Notes under the pieces: generated by a model
What the model was told of the DNA's origin: nothing
Seen by the model: only the letters and a program-made list of their open reading frames with translations
Database searches by the model: none
In this document: piece after piece, positions 37,101-56,463 of the stretch
Position numbering within the stretch: position 1 is the stretch's first letter
Layout of the letters: each line of letters begins with the position of its first letter
Translations under genes and position numbers: made by a program
Source of the DNA: Clavelina lepadiformis
Taxonomy: Eukaryota > Chordata > Ascidiacea > Aplousobranchia > Clavelinidae
NCBI RefSeq assembly: GCF_947623445.1
Contig: NC_135245.1
Location: forward strand, 4,719,501 to 4,783,500
Length of the DNA: 64,000 nucleotides
Reading direction: 5' to 3'

Positions 37101-40100
37101 CTGGTTGGTGGTGGAACCCGTGTGCCGAAGGTACAAGAAATTCTTCTAAAGGAATCAGGAAAGTATGCAAATATTTCCACTTGTTTCTAATTTTTATTTC
37201 TACTCCATAGATGTATTTAAATTATGAAATGTCTAAGGGAATCACGATATCATGTTGGAATTAGTTTAAATGACTTTATCTACTCTGTATCAATTCAGGA
37301 CCGATCTTGGAAAAAGTATTAATGCAGATGAAGCAGCAGCACTTGGTGCATCATATCAGGCAGCTGCAGTTTCCAATGCTTTCAAAGTGAAAACGTTTCA
37401 TGTTAAATCAGGAGCGGTTTATCCCATAGAGGTATAAACTTTAGTACCACATACACGGAAATATTTTATTGTGCTTTAGTGGTAATGCCACCGTATATAA
37501 AAAAAATTTTCTACTCTTGTAATGTCTAGCTTTAGAAATGAAATTCTACTTCATTCTTTTATTTGCCCAACCCCATTTTTGATTTAAATTATTGTGGAAG
37601 CTCGTTCAGTTGAAGGGACGAATTACCTTACTTCGAGTTATACAAGTGTCCATGGAATTGAGGCTGGTTGATAATAGACACCTTTTTGGTGATCACTGAT
37701 CAGTGAAGTTACGTGCTAATAATTTAATATTGATCAAGTTTATTTTACCAATCAGTGATCTTTTGTCATCCAGGCTAGAAAATTAACATGTTAACTCATT
37801 AACAAAGCAAATCACTCTGGTTGTATGTGACAGTGAATGGATTTTTTGGCGCTGTTATGCCCTAGGCACTATAAGTCACTGTATGCTTTCTTAAACTACC
37901 AATTTGTTTGCTTTATGTTATGTTGGAGGTGAAGACATCACAGTGATGAAAGTTAGTTGGTGTTTTGTTTAATCAACTCTTTTATCACTGTGATGTTTTT
38001 TCTCTTTCTGTCAGCTGGCTGGAAAACAAAAGAATTATATGAAGTAATGTTCATCTAATTTAGACAATAAATAGTTTTAAGACACTTAACAGTTTTAACG
38101 CTACATGCCAGGTTGATTTTGATCGTTACACAACAGAGGAAGATGGTAGTACTTCTGTAAAGCATGTCAAACGCACTCTGTTTCAGAGGAACAATCCATA
38201 TCCTCAGCGCAAAGTTATAACATTTAACAGGTGACTGAATTTTCGGTACTATTAATAATATTCCTACAAAACTGCTTAACTCCCACCCATTATGATTTGC
38301 AGTTATTGCTATTTAATGATTTTTAAATATATTTTAGGTTTTACAACAATTTCAACTTCAGTGTAAATTATGGAGCCTTAAAATATTTGCATGAGGAAGA
38401 CCAAAGGTGAGCAGGCTTCAAAGCTTATTTTAAAACAAATGTTATATTTAGAAATGCCTCAAGCTCCAACTGCCATTTACAATTCAACTATTTGTGATTG
38501 TCATTAGAAATTTACTTTTTGCATAGCATGTTTGAAGACCTGAATATATCTCATGTGGAACTAAGTGGAGTTGCAGAGGCGCATGAAAAATATGCAAACA
38601 ACAAAGACACAGAAGCAAAGGGCATTAAGGCTCATTTCCGAATGGATGAAAGTGGAATTTTAAATCTTGAAAGTGTATGATATTTACAACTTTATTTTTT
38701 AGTTTTAAATTTCGGAATCGTTTTTTTCAGTTTTGAAGAATGCATCCACATTATGTTTTAAAAACAGGAAAATATCTAAAGTGATGAAAGTTATTTTTAC
38801 ATCAGTTGGAATATTTTTTTGTGTTGAAATTGCAATTTGTAATTGTTACTGACCTACAGGTTGAGTCTGTTCATGAAGGAAACAAAACTGTGGAAGAAAA
38901 TGTGACTGAAGAAGCTGACGAGGACTCAACTTTACAAAGTAAACTTTATGAAATTTTAAAATGAATTTGGTGTCACCTAGTACATTTAGTCTCATGGGTG
39001 TTTAGTTTCATTAAATGGTTTCATAGTGATTAGTCGCCTATTGCTATCATAATTTTGATGCAATAGCCTAAAAGTAGTTACATTTGACTTGTAGAAATCA
39101 AAGACGGCATATCTAATTTTTTTGGTGGAGGTTCAGACTCAGCCAATGATACCAAGCCAGGTATTTGGTGTTTATTGGCTTTAGTTTGCCCAAGTTGCAC
39201 GAAATAGTGCTATGCTAATAAACTAACCCGTAAGCTGGTAACCAGACTTTAAATTCCGCACGTTCTGTTGTTTCGTCACGTTTTGCAGTATTTGATCCAT
39301 TCCTGTATTTGTTGTTTGGTGTTTTATTACTTGGCGAAGTAGACTAATTAGGTTATTGTAACAATATCTGCTGCTCTGGGTGTACAACTGTACATATTAA
39401 TGTTTGTGATAATAAACATTTTAACATTGTTTTTCACCATGTTTCTGTTCAGAAGACAATGCAGATGGTTCTGAGAAAACAGAAACCAAGTCTGAAGGTG
39501 AAGAAAAGAAAGCAGATAAAAATTCTGATGACAAAAAAGAAGCACCTAAATTGGATGAAACGCCGGAAAGCTCTACAAAAAATGGTAATTTTATGCTGAT
39601 ATTAAATATAGCAATATGTTTTAAAGTTTGAATATTTTTTATTTTCTTTGCAGTAACAAAGAAACTTGTGAAGAAGTCTGTTAAAGTAAAGCATAGCGAA
39701 CCAATTGGTTTTTTTGTGACAAGATTTGATCATGCAGTGCCCGCAAGTGATCACGAGAAAGAATCACTTGACAAGTAAGTTTTGCCATTCATTATGAAGT
39801 ATTGGTGCAGAAGTCATTGCTATTGGATATTAAAATTTAAAGCTTGTCAATGTTCTAAAACATATTGTGCTGTTTTGTTGTTTCAGGTTAAAAGCATTGG
39901 CAGACAGAGACGCTTTCAAGCTTGCCCGTGAGGTGGCGCTCAACAAATTAGAATCCTGGATTTATGACAAACGAGACAGGTTGTTTCAGGTATTTTAATG
40001 AAACAAAAATGCAGTACCTTTGGGCTCACAGGCAATAAAAGTTTAACGCCTTTTCCCTTTCATTTAGACTGAATATGAAGAAGCTATGACAGAAGAGGAG

Positions 40101-41524
40101 AGTAAGGTGATAACTGCTGCCATCAACGAAGCATCCGATTGGTTGGATGAGTTAGAGGGGGAACCAGCTGCTGAAGTATGGATTGTAGTTTCATGGCATC
40201 GATTTATTGTACATCATATTATTTCATGATAAGTGCATTGGTCCTGTTGCTGCAAATTTGGTATCTTTTGGTATATTAAGATCGGATGCAACTTTTTTCG
40301 TACTTCATTTTTTTTTTCAAAGCTAAAGTAATTTCTCCATTACTTTCCTAGATTTACGACGAGAAACGTGATGCTCTTAAAAAGATTGCCAGGCCCTGGC
40401 TGGCGAGAGTAAAACAAAGACAAGATGTAGTTCCCTTACTGCAAGTAGGAATAAGCACTTCACATTGAAATCATAAAAAAAATTGAACTAATGACATATG
40501 CAGTATACTTTGGAATATGTCATCTCGAAATGAAACCAGAAGCTTATATTTTCAGGATATGGAAGGTCTTTTCAATTACTCCTTACATTTCCTCAGTGCT
40601 GTAAAAATGCTTCCCGAAGACACACAAATTTATACACCAGTTGAAATTGAAACATTAACAGATTTGCTGAACAGTACTATTGTGAGTTTATATATTTTTT
40701 GTTGGTCATGAACTTAACTTTTGGGCAGTATTCTATTATTTCGCCGAATTGCTATCCTTTTATTTAACTACCTATTTTGTCATACCAGTCTTGGAAAAAT
40801 GAGACAATGAAAGAAGAGGAGAAGTTAAAACCTTACGACGATCCAGTTCTTAAACCAGAAGATCTTCGTTCAAAAATGATTGATTTAAACAGAGAGGTGA
40901 ATAACTAACAATAGCTTTGTTGCCTAGGCTTATGGAGATAAGGATCGGGCAAATGACCACGAAAAATGCCTTGCTTTTTGCAGATCCAGTATCTTATCAA
41001 TAAAGCCAAAACTGCCAAGCCGAAAACGTCAGAAGGGAAAAAGAAAAATGAGACGACCACTGAAGCAGGTTTGAATATTTAGTATATTACTGTGAGACAG
41101 CCATATCATTAATAAGCAAGTTACTATATCAACTTACATGTATTGCAATGGGTAATAGATTACATGTTATTTTTGACAATATTTTTCTTTGTTTCTTATC
41201 AGATACAACGACTGTAAATGGAACAACAATAGAAGAACCAACGACTGCTGATGAGGAAAAAGCTGCAGATGGAACTGAATCTCCTGCATCAGAGGAAGAA
41301 TCACAAGAAGAGAGCCCACCAACTGCAGACACTCCTGATGAAACGCAGTCAAGAGGTAAAACATGTTATCAAGCCGCTGATCATTTCGTTTTGTATGCAC
41401 CATTACTCATACATTCGTACTTTATTGCTACCAATCGACTTTTCATGATTTGACAGCGGAAGATTCTCAACAGTCAACCACAGAGGAAACAATAACCAAT
41501 GAAAACGACAAGCAAGAGCTATAG
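34149..41524 (+). CDS. HYOU1: HYOU1 / GRP170, ER-lumenal Hsp70-superfamily chaperone (960 aa, 27 exons)
   Basis: HYOU1 is a large Hsp70-like holdase and nucleotide-exchange factor for BiP, in the ER lumen. Exons: 34149-34209, 34336-34429, 35340-35418, 35509-35654, 35725-35816, 35935-36063, 36134-36238, 36420-36541, 36633-36758, 36848-36982, 37080-37162, 37299-37431, 38112-38230, 38338-38406, 38527-38674, 38860-38938, 39095-39160, 39453-39584, 39654-39774, 39887-39989, 40068-40175, 40352-40444, 40556-40681, 40789-40896, 40984-41068, 41203-41355, 41457-41524 (2,883 bases, all phases consistent). Signal peptide 1-20; ATPase domain about 22-405 ([62 protein letters not shown]); beta substrate domain about 435-550; acidic loop about 565-640; alpha-helical part to about 870 with NxS/T sites; tail ends KQEL, a KDEL-type ER retrieval signal. 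Human HYOU1 has 999 residues and ends NDEL. Confidence 0.97.
34567..35039. mobile_element. 473-bp inverted-repeat DNA element in HYOU1 intron 2
   Basis: The ends are 28-bp inverted repeats with one mismatch, starting 'taccgtattttatggaccat'. 'ataaggcgcac' words recur on both arms. A 2-bp TA duplication is possible, but the superfamily is not certain. A TA microsatellite (35039-35052) follows directly. Confidence 0.75.
37935..37996 (+). ncRNA. Candidate hairpin in HYOU1 intron 12 (microRNA-precursor-like)
   Basis: Arms 37935-37959 and 37974-37996 pair over about 22 bp, with one mismatch and a 2-nt bulge, around a 14-nt loop, so the total of 62 nt is in the range of animal microRNA precursors. 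The 5' arm contains 'atcacag'. Expression and conservation are unknown. It could equally be a small inverted repeat of transposon origin. Confidence 0.3.
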
Positions 41525-41988
41525 TGTCCACATTTTTGGTTGCGCAAATTCTTGCAGATAGGTCTACAAGAGACGAATGTTTTATAAAACGTGCAGTCAA
41601 TTGTCATGGTCGTGATTTGTGAGGTACTTTTACTACGGCCAAGGAGTTACAAATCATTGTTTGTGTTGTGTTTTAGGTGCAATTCTTTTGTATTTATTCT
41701 GTGATTATACCTAGGAAATAATATGCCAACTGACAAGTCTTGCACAAACTTCACGTTCTTAAATTGCTGTCTCCCACAACTATAACGACTCTTCTATACT
41801 ACTAAAAATTAATAATTTTTGCCTTGGGAAGATGTGAAAATTAAAAAAGTTCATCGTTAATAAGACTCCCTAATTTTATACTCACGCAAAGTTCACTCAA
41901 TTGATGCAATATCAAGCTACATAATATTGGACTGTTCAGTAGTATTTTCTGTTGCTGCAACCCAACCCAACCTTAACCGATTTGCTGT

Positions 41989-41994
41989 AATAAA
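41989..41994 (+). promoter_or_regulatory. Possible HYOU1 polyadenylation signal
   Basis: AATAAA 465 bases after the HYOU1 stop codon. It is the first canonical hexamer I noticed downstream. Confidence 0.35.
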
Positions 41995-43108
41995 AATGTT
42001 TTTTTTTAAACCCCAAGTTGAAAATTGCATTTTGAGCTGAAGAATATATAGAAGAATGACTTGAGAAATAGGTACGAATTCTCAAGAAATTACATCCGTA
42101 ATATTTCATCTGCGCCAATGATCGAGAATAAAATAGTTGTTCGAGTGTTATACGAAAGAAATTCAATGAATATACGTTTGCGAACATCCAGGTATGTAGC
42201 TGTAAGGTAAGTAATGCTTTGGTATTTTGATATCTCGAACAGATACACAGGACGAATACAAACTGCTATTTTTTTATGACTGATAAACGGGCCAAGTATA
42301 GCAAACAAAAATTTTTCTTGTGGTAACAGAACATTAGCTTTCTACATATTACCAAAATGCAATGGAAACTAATCGAAGACGTTTCTAGATAATGTACATT
42401 CAGAATTACTTCATTTTTGTTACAAATAACAAAGTCACAAATTGTGCAAAATGGCAGTGTTCAAAAACAGTTGTGCTTAAATGTTACACTAGTGTGCAAA
42501 CTTCGCGATCGTTTATTAATCATGCATTTAGGAAAGAGATGATAAACTTTTTTGGGGGCCTAAATTTTTCATCTGGCCCGGTCTCGTATTGTATTCGGGC
42601 GCTCGGCTCTGTACATCACTGACTAGGAGTGAAGTATATCACTACAGGAAATGTGTAATAGTATTAATCAAAACCAAAACTTTTATATACTGTATATGAA
42701 TAATTGGATATATAATACAGCTTACTTGCGCTTCTCGATGCTTTGTCACATGAAAGGTTGAAAAATTTCTGGTGGGCACGGAAGAAGCTTGCAGAAAGTT
42801 ATATAGCTGCCATACGAACATGGTTAACGCACGTACCACTTACTAGAAAGGAGAATCGGAATGACTCGAGACAGTACTCCAGCCCTCTGTTTCTAAAAAA
42901 CTACACAAATGGCTTGACACGAGTCAGTTCTTGTTGATGACGTTACACGATTACCGTAAACCATCTTTTGTTTAAACATATTAAAGTGTAATAACTTAAA
43001 ATTACGTTTGTTTGTTTTACGAACGCGGACCGGGAGAAAACGGGGCAAGTTTTTACAAATTCTGAGCGATTTTTGTTAACAAAAATGGTATTTTTCTTTC
43101 CTGTAAAG

Positions 43109-43437
43109 CAGTGTTTCTCAAACTTTTTGCGATCGCGTATCACTCGTTCGTTTTTTTTGCTATACTGCGTACCACCTGGCTCCTGAATGACTTATTTTAC
43201 TCAAATGTACCGGTATTTATTAGTTATTACCGTTATTACTATACCATAACACCAATGAATAGCAAGAAAACGCAATTTAATTTGATAGAAGCAACTGTTT
43301 CTTCTGCACAAGCTTGTCTATCCGGGGCAACACATTACTCACAGCACATCGAAAATCATGTTCAGCGGTACGCGGTACCACTTAAAAAGCTCTCGCGTAC
43401 CACTAGTGGTACGCGTACCACAGTTTGAGAACCACTG
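43109..43437. mobile_element. 329-bp hAT-type MITE, same family as 10522-11192
   Basis: Ends 'cagtgtttctcaaact' and 'agtttgagaaccactg', with a perfect 8-bp duplication 'ctgtaaag' (43101-43108, 43438-43445). It shares the palindrome 'gtaccactagtggtac' with the element at 10522. Confidence 0.9.
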
Positions 43438-45244
43438 CTGTAAAGGCTTTGGATATTAATTGACTTGACTTTAGATATCCACTGACTTGATTTAAGTTTC
43501 ATTACTCAAATGATTCGGCTTAAAATTTGAATCACTTATTCCAAAAGACTCGACTTGCACTTGACAACTTCAGGAGACAATGGGTAAACAGCAGATTAGG
43601 TGAAGATAGTGAAATTGAAAATTACGTACTCAATTCGTTACCGAAGGAACAGCAGTAATAAGCTGTTTTGCATGAACTAGTACCGTATAATTTAGTTTAT
43701 TTGGGTTCCATGTAATTTAGTATAGTTTTTTGAGAAATTGGTGATAAAATAAACTAGGCCCGTGGTTTAGTATGGTAGTATGGACGTGAGTCAAGTGCCA
43801 AATTGGAACTTTTAGTATGGTTTGCGTGATTTGTTTGGTCATTTCATATCCTAGAGTTTTGCAATTTTTGGTAACTTTTGAAAATAATATGGGGAGTTGA
43901 TGGTTTGTAATTTGTATACCGTAGGTTTTTGGCTAATTGTTGATAATAATATAATTAATTATATTAGGCTTTTAGATTTGTGACGTGGCTTGGACATATG
44001 TCAGCAATCAAGTGTGAACTTTTACTATGGTTCGTTGTCTGATTTCTTTGACTAGATTAGCCTAGTTTCTCGACAATTGCATCTTCTCGCCATAAAAGAG
44101 TTAAGCAACAATTGAATATCAGATAGCTAGTTTTAACATTTTATAAACTTTCTTCAGTAAATTGTAATTTTTTACAGGGATTATTATCAGTAATTCTGTA
44201 ATTCATGGCAAAAGTTATTATAAATAGCAGATACTTCAATATTTAAGCTTGCTAGGCTAGTTTAATTTAATCGTCTATTTTGCCGGTTGCCGATTCCCGA
44301 GATGTGAAAGAATTACTTACAGTGAACGGCTAGCCGGTTACGCAATTGGTATTTTCCTACTTCGGTAACCAATAAAGCAAACACTTTTTTTACTAAAGTA
44401 TGAAAATCCGAATACGGCAATTAGGCTAGTATGTGAATTGAAATAGGCCTATTATGCCAATTTTCAACTTACGATGCGGTCTATATTTTAAGGCCGGATT
44501 TGCCGAGAACTCGGGTATGCAGACATGCTAACTCAGGTGTGCAGCGGTCAGTTAAGTGTGCCCCTATTCTATCTTTCCCCAGTGCATTTCGTAGCAAACA
44601 CATTTTGTAACTTGGCTGGGCATGAAAATTTATCAGGTCTAGTATGGTACATACAAGTTCACAATCACAGGAGGCCTTTGTATACTAGACAACAGCTACT
44701 CAAATTGTGATCGTCATTTGGTTGTGCACTTGTATACTAGACCCAATTTATCTGTCAATCTCTCGCTATCTGTGAGCTGGATAAATGTTCATCCATTCTA
44801 ATCGAACTTCAGTCAATCGTGATGATTCAATGGATGAAGCCAGCTTTGCTTATTCATCACGCATCGATGATTTTAAACATTTTTAACAGCGGTGATTGTA
44901 ACCTTTTCTCTGCTATATGATAATGTTTTTACTTTGTGTCTTGTCCTTAGCATCGTCGTGATTGGACTTAACCGTTGAAACAAACTACCCATAGTCGAAT
45001 ATTATATACACTAATAAGCTGCATAAACTTTTCGTTCGTGGTCCCTTAAACTACAACATAATTGTTTCGCATTGGCAGGTTCTACACATGCAAGGTCGCA
45101 GCATAAGACTATATACCATTGGAACGGATGGTTGTTTGAGTTAAATTTAAGCTATTAGGCGGCTGTTTAATTTTACAAACTCAAGTGTGCAGTTTGCTTA
45201 AAATTTATCTCGGGTATGCAACTGCCACGAAACACACTTACAAT

Positions 45245-45482
45245 CAACGTTCCCTCTAATTTTTCACGAGTCTGAGCAAACACAATAACTCCCTGAGCGG
45301 TCCCTTGGACCACTGTGAGCAACATCAGACGTGCCACGTGCGCACTGTGGCCATTATTATGCGTTTATTTTATTTTTAATTCAGGTTGGATTTTTTTCTT
45401 GTGTGCAGCACAGATTTTCTGTGCGCGGAGACCGTGTCAGCAGTGCGCATTTGCGCACGCGCGCAGCTTAGAGGGAACATTG
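45245..45482. mobile_element. 238-bp hAT-type MITE ('caacgttccctctaa' ends)
   Basis: Left end 'caacgttccctctaa', right end 'ttagagggaacattg' (inverted, one mismatch), flanked by 'cttacaat' at 45237-45244 and 45483-45490. Its right half is unusually rich in 'gcgcacgcgcgc', in contrast to the AT-rich surroundings. Confidence 0.87.
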
Positions 45483-45888
45483 CTTACAATACTTTCTTTC
45501 TAAGTTGTTCTTTGTCATTCTGTTAATTTTCAACCATAATTGGCAATTTTTTTTCAATGTCTCTATCAAAGAAAAGACAGAATGCAGATGTTAATGAACA
45601 ACTTCTTTTTTCGTTTCTAAAAGATTTCATAGTATGACTAAAAAGTTGTGTGGCCCGCTTACTCAGCTGAAACTGACAAAGTGGCCCGCAACAGTGAATA
45701 GGTTCATCACCCCTGGTGTAAATCAACTAAAAACTATGTTTAAATGTTGAATTAAATTACTAAGCTATATAGGCTGCTTAATGAAATACATGCATTTTTT
45801 AAACTTAAAGTGACATAGTTTATGACCCCAACTTTCACATCTCAGAAGACTAAATTACCTCAACAATAAATTTGAACAATAAATAGAC

Positions 45889-45957
45889 AAGGTTCGAACC
45901 CAAAACCTCCAGCAATTGATGCCAATCAGACCGACCATACCACATACGGCAGTTTTT
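45889..45957 (-). repeat. tRNA-derived SINE head (A and B boxes)
   Basis: On the minus strand, A-box-like 'tggtatggtcgg' (45931-45942) and B-box 'ggttcgaacc' (45891-45900) stand at tRNA-like spacing. The sequence on either side cannot form an acceptor stem, so this is not a functional tRNA gene. Confidence 0.45.
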
Positions 45958-47353
45958 GACAAGAAATCGTGTGTACAAATGTGCAGATTTTGGAGTGATG
46001 CCATGCATTAAAGCCCCCATACTTTGTTTATTTATTATGACTTGGCAATCAAATAAGAAACTTTTTTTTGTTTGTATATAATAATTCGTAGGGATAACCA
46101 AAGTAGAATACTAATGGTTTCTAGAACAGAGAAGGCAATTCTAGAATTTATTTCAAAACGTTGCATTTCTAGTGAGTTGTATAATCCAGCACTTAGCAAC
46201 AGATTTTTTTAAACTTTGTTGTTTAAAAACGCCAAAAACTACCGTACTATAGACTTATAAGCCAGTAAGCCCACTTATGCAAGCCTAAAAAAGCAGCAGT
46301 GGGCTTATACGCTGTACCTATTTCTACCGAGCAAAATTGTTGCATACTACAGTACATCTAATGAATGAATGCAAATTTTGCAATTTGTCCAAAAAAATTT
46401 AGCGACGGTCGGCGTAATTAAAATGTATTATTTAGACATCAACTTTGTTTTAAAACTGTAAATGTCCTCAAAATTCTTTCTATATCGTACTTCTTGTTTC
46501 CACAAAATTATAATGTAAAGTAAATGTTTCTTTAATGATACACTTACAATACGTCTTCTGAGCACAAGGTTGAGAGTTGTGACTTGAACGTCGAATGAAT
46601 AAAAGCATAAAATGTGTTCTACTGTTTTGGCTTTTGCATTCATTCTACAAACATGTCTTTAGTGTTTGCATGCTTGGACTCGAAGTTTTATGACAGATGT
46701 TTTGTTTTTAAACAATGCGTCACTGGGAATGTAGTTAATGTTTTTCCTTACCACATATTATGTTTAGTTGTCTGTGCAACGGTTGCCTGTTTCAATACTG
46801 GTATTTCACATCTTTTTTCCTCTTATTGCCTGGACAAAGGGTAAGCTTGACGAGTGAAAAGGTACTGACAGTACCTGAGTAACGATAGAAAACTTAAGCA
46901 AAAAACCTTGAAATTGCGCCGGATCAATCACGTCTTGGCCATGCGTCCAATGCATGATAATTAATTAGCGTAAGGCCACTATGTCACCGCAACTGAACTT
47001 CTCTGTTCTTATTTATCCACTTGCAACAATAAGCACAGCTTAAGAGTGTGTAAACGAATAATGTTGAAACAATAAACAAGAAAAAAGTAACACTTTGGCT
47101 CATATGCATATGTCATTCGTTCTTGCAGGAATGAGAAAAGCGTAAGTGGGCTTTATGTAACAAAGCATTTTCGAATCTCAGGATTCGTTAAACCACACAA
47201 TTTGGATTCGAATACCTGTGAATTTGAAATTCTACTTGGCCATCACTAATAATTGGGCATGAAGATAAAAAAGTTTGGCGTGCACATTGATGAATCTCAT
47301 GCATGAAGGTGAATCTCATGCGTGAAGGTGCCACACTTTCCACTTTGGCCAAT

Positions 47354-47370
47354 CGCTAACCACTACGCCA
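47354..47370 (-). repeat. tRNA-like A-box fragment
   Basis: Minus-strand 'tggcgtagtggttagcg' is a textbook pol III A box, but no B box follows at the expected distance. Probably a decayed SINE. Confidence 0.3.
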
Positions 47371-48943
47371 CCGAGTTTCTTGTTTCCCTTTTCCAAAACA
47401 AGAGTATTAAACCCATTAGCGAAAATCTGCTGATTACAGTGTTGTGATCTTGCAACTTCGGTAAACGGACGCCAGTGTAATAATCATTTCACATATGTAC
47501 ATATGCTTTTTTGCAGTTTTTAAGAACTAGGAAAATGTTAGTCTAACATAATTTATATAATACATCAAAAAAAGTAGTTTACAGGGCAATGGGCTATACT
47601 ACAGTAGACCTAATTTAATAATTTTTGCTCCTTAGGTTTTGCTTTAATTATGGTGGACGAAAAATTTGTGTCGTGGTAGGCGGTTGCAAACGTATTGGCA
47701 GCGATGGTAATTACCACAAGTAAGACAGGCAAGTGTGGCAAGGATTTACGGCAAAAACATAAAATACGGTAATATACAGTCAGAGAAAGATTAAATTTTA
47801 GTGTCAGCGCAGTCACTAAGATATATATCCTATTAAACCAAGGTATTTTTTATCCAAAATTTTAACACAGATTTGATTGAAAGGTGGGAAGATTAAATTC
47901 ATGTACTATACACTTTTGTCATATGCAATTATACATACTGCAGTATACAGTAGTGTGGCGCACGCGTGCACGAAACTCATCAATATGTACACCCAATATT
48001 TACAAGTTCAATCCAATTTGCAAGAATCAAGACAAATTTAGTTGAGTAAACGCTAGTTTATGACCAGTAAACAAGGATTTAAGTCTTCAATGCCAACTAT
48101 TTTGTAAAATGTCTGTATCTGATTGAATGATTTTTCACCAAAAATTGCTATGTTTTCCAATCGAGTTCATTTATCGATCATGGTGTACAGTATGATATCG
48201 GAATCTTTATCCTTGATCTAAGGAAAGCTTTTGCACTAGTTAAATTCAGCGATGAATTGTTGTATATACTTGTGAAGCCAGAGTTGTCGAGTTTATTCTT
48301 GGGCATTTTCTGATATATGCATTTTTCTTTTGTTTTTGACCCTTATGGTATAGGGGATTTTTACCAACGTGGAAAATTATTAATCAGGAATACAATTTAC
48401 CCATTAAAAGAGGATGACAATTGAAATATCGAGGAATATGTGACATGACATGTGGCATGACGAATATGTGGCATGACAGCACAAGCTGTTGACATCATGA
48501 TTTTGTCATGATGTCCTTGACTTTTTGTATATCTACATCTGCTATTCAGAGTGTCATGTTTCTACATTAAACTATTTTGCTACCTTCGACCACATTGTTG
48601 CATAATCGTTCAAAGTTGCCCCATTCTACAGTATTTTTGTTTGAAGGAAAAAGATTTGTGTTTAAGCGTGATGATTTATTTGTTAAAAAAGACAAAGGCC
48701 AAACTCAATATACACTGCATATTGGATGGAAGGGTGTCATGGGCTTACATATTTAACTATTTACACAGTTATAAATTATATATTGATATATAAGTATATG
48801 CATAAAACATTTTATGTTGAATAACGATTGCTTCATCAATTTATAGTATTTAGGAGCATAATATTAGCACCAGTGTATTTGAAGTTAATATTAGTATTGT
48901 AAATTTCATGCATGCTTAGTGTAATTCAGACTTGGTTGTAGTC

Positions 48944-56463
<7,520 letters not shown>

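Larger units (their letters stand above)
41525..48943. other. Intergenic region between HYOU1 and poly(A) polymerase
   Basis: No supported gene in 7.4 kb. It includes the HYOU1 3' end, hAT-type elements (43109-43437, 45245-45482), CAAGTCA-type repeat (43449-43565), two tRNA-like sequences (45889-45957, 47354-47370) and a small perfect palindrome (48491-48515). Confidence 0.55.

Noticed and set aside
45640..45716. hAT-like end with 'gtggcccgc' words and 'cacccctg'
   Set aside because: Only one end is present; no matching left end or duplication.
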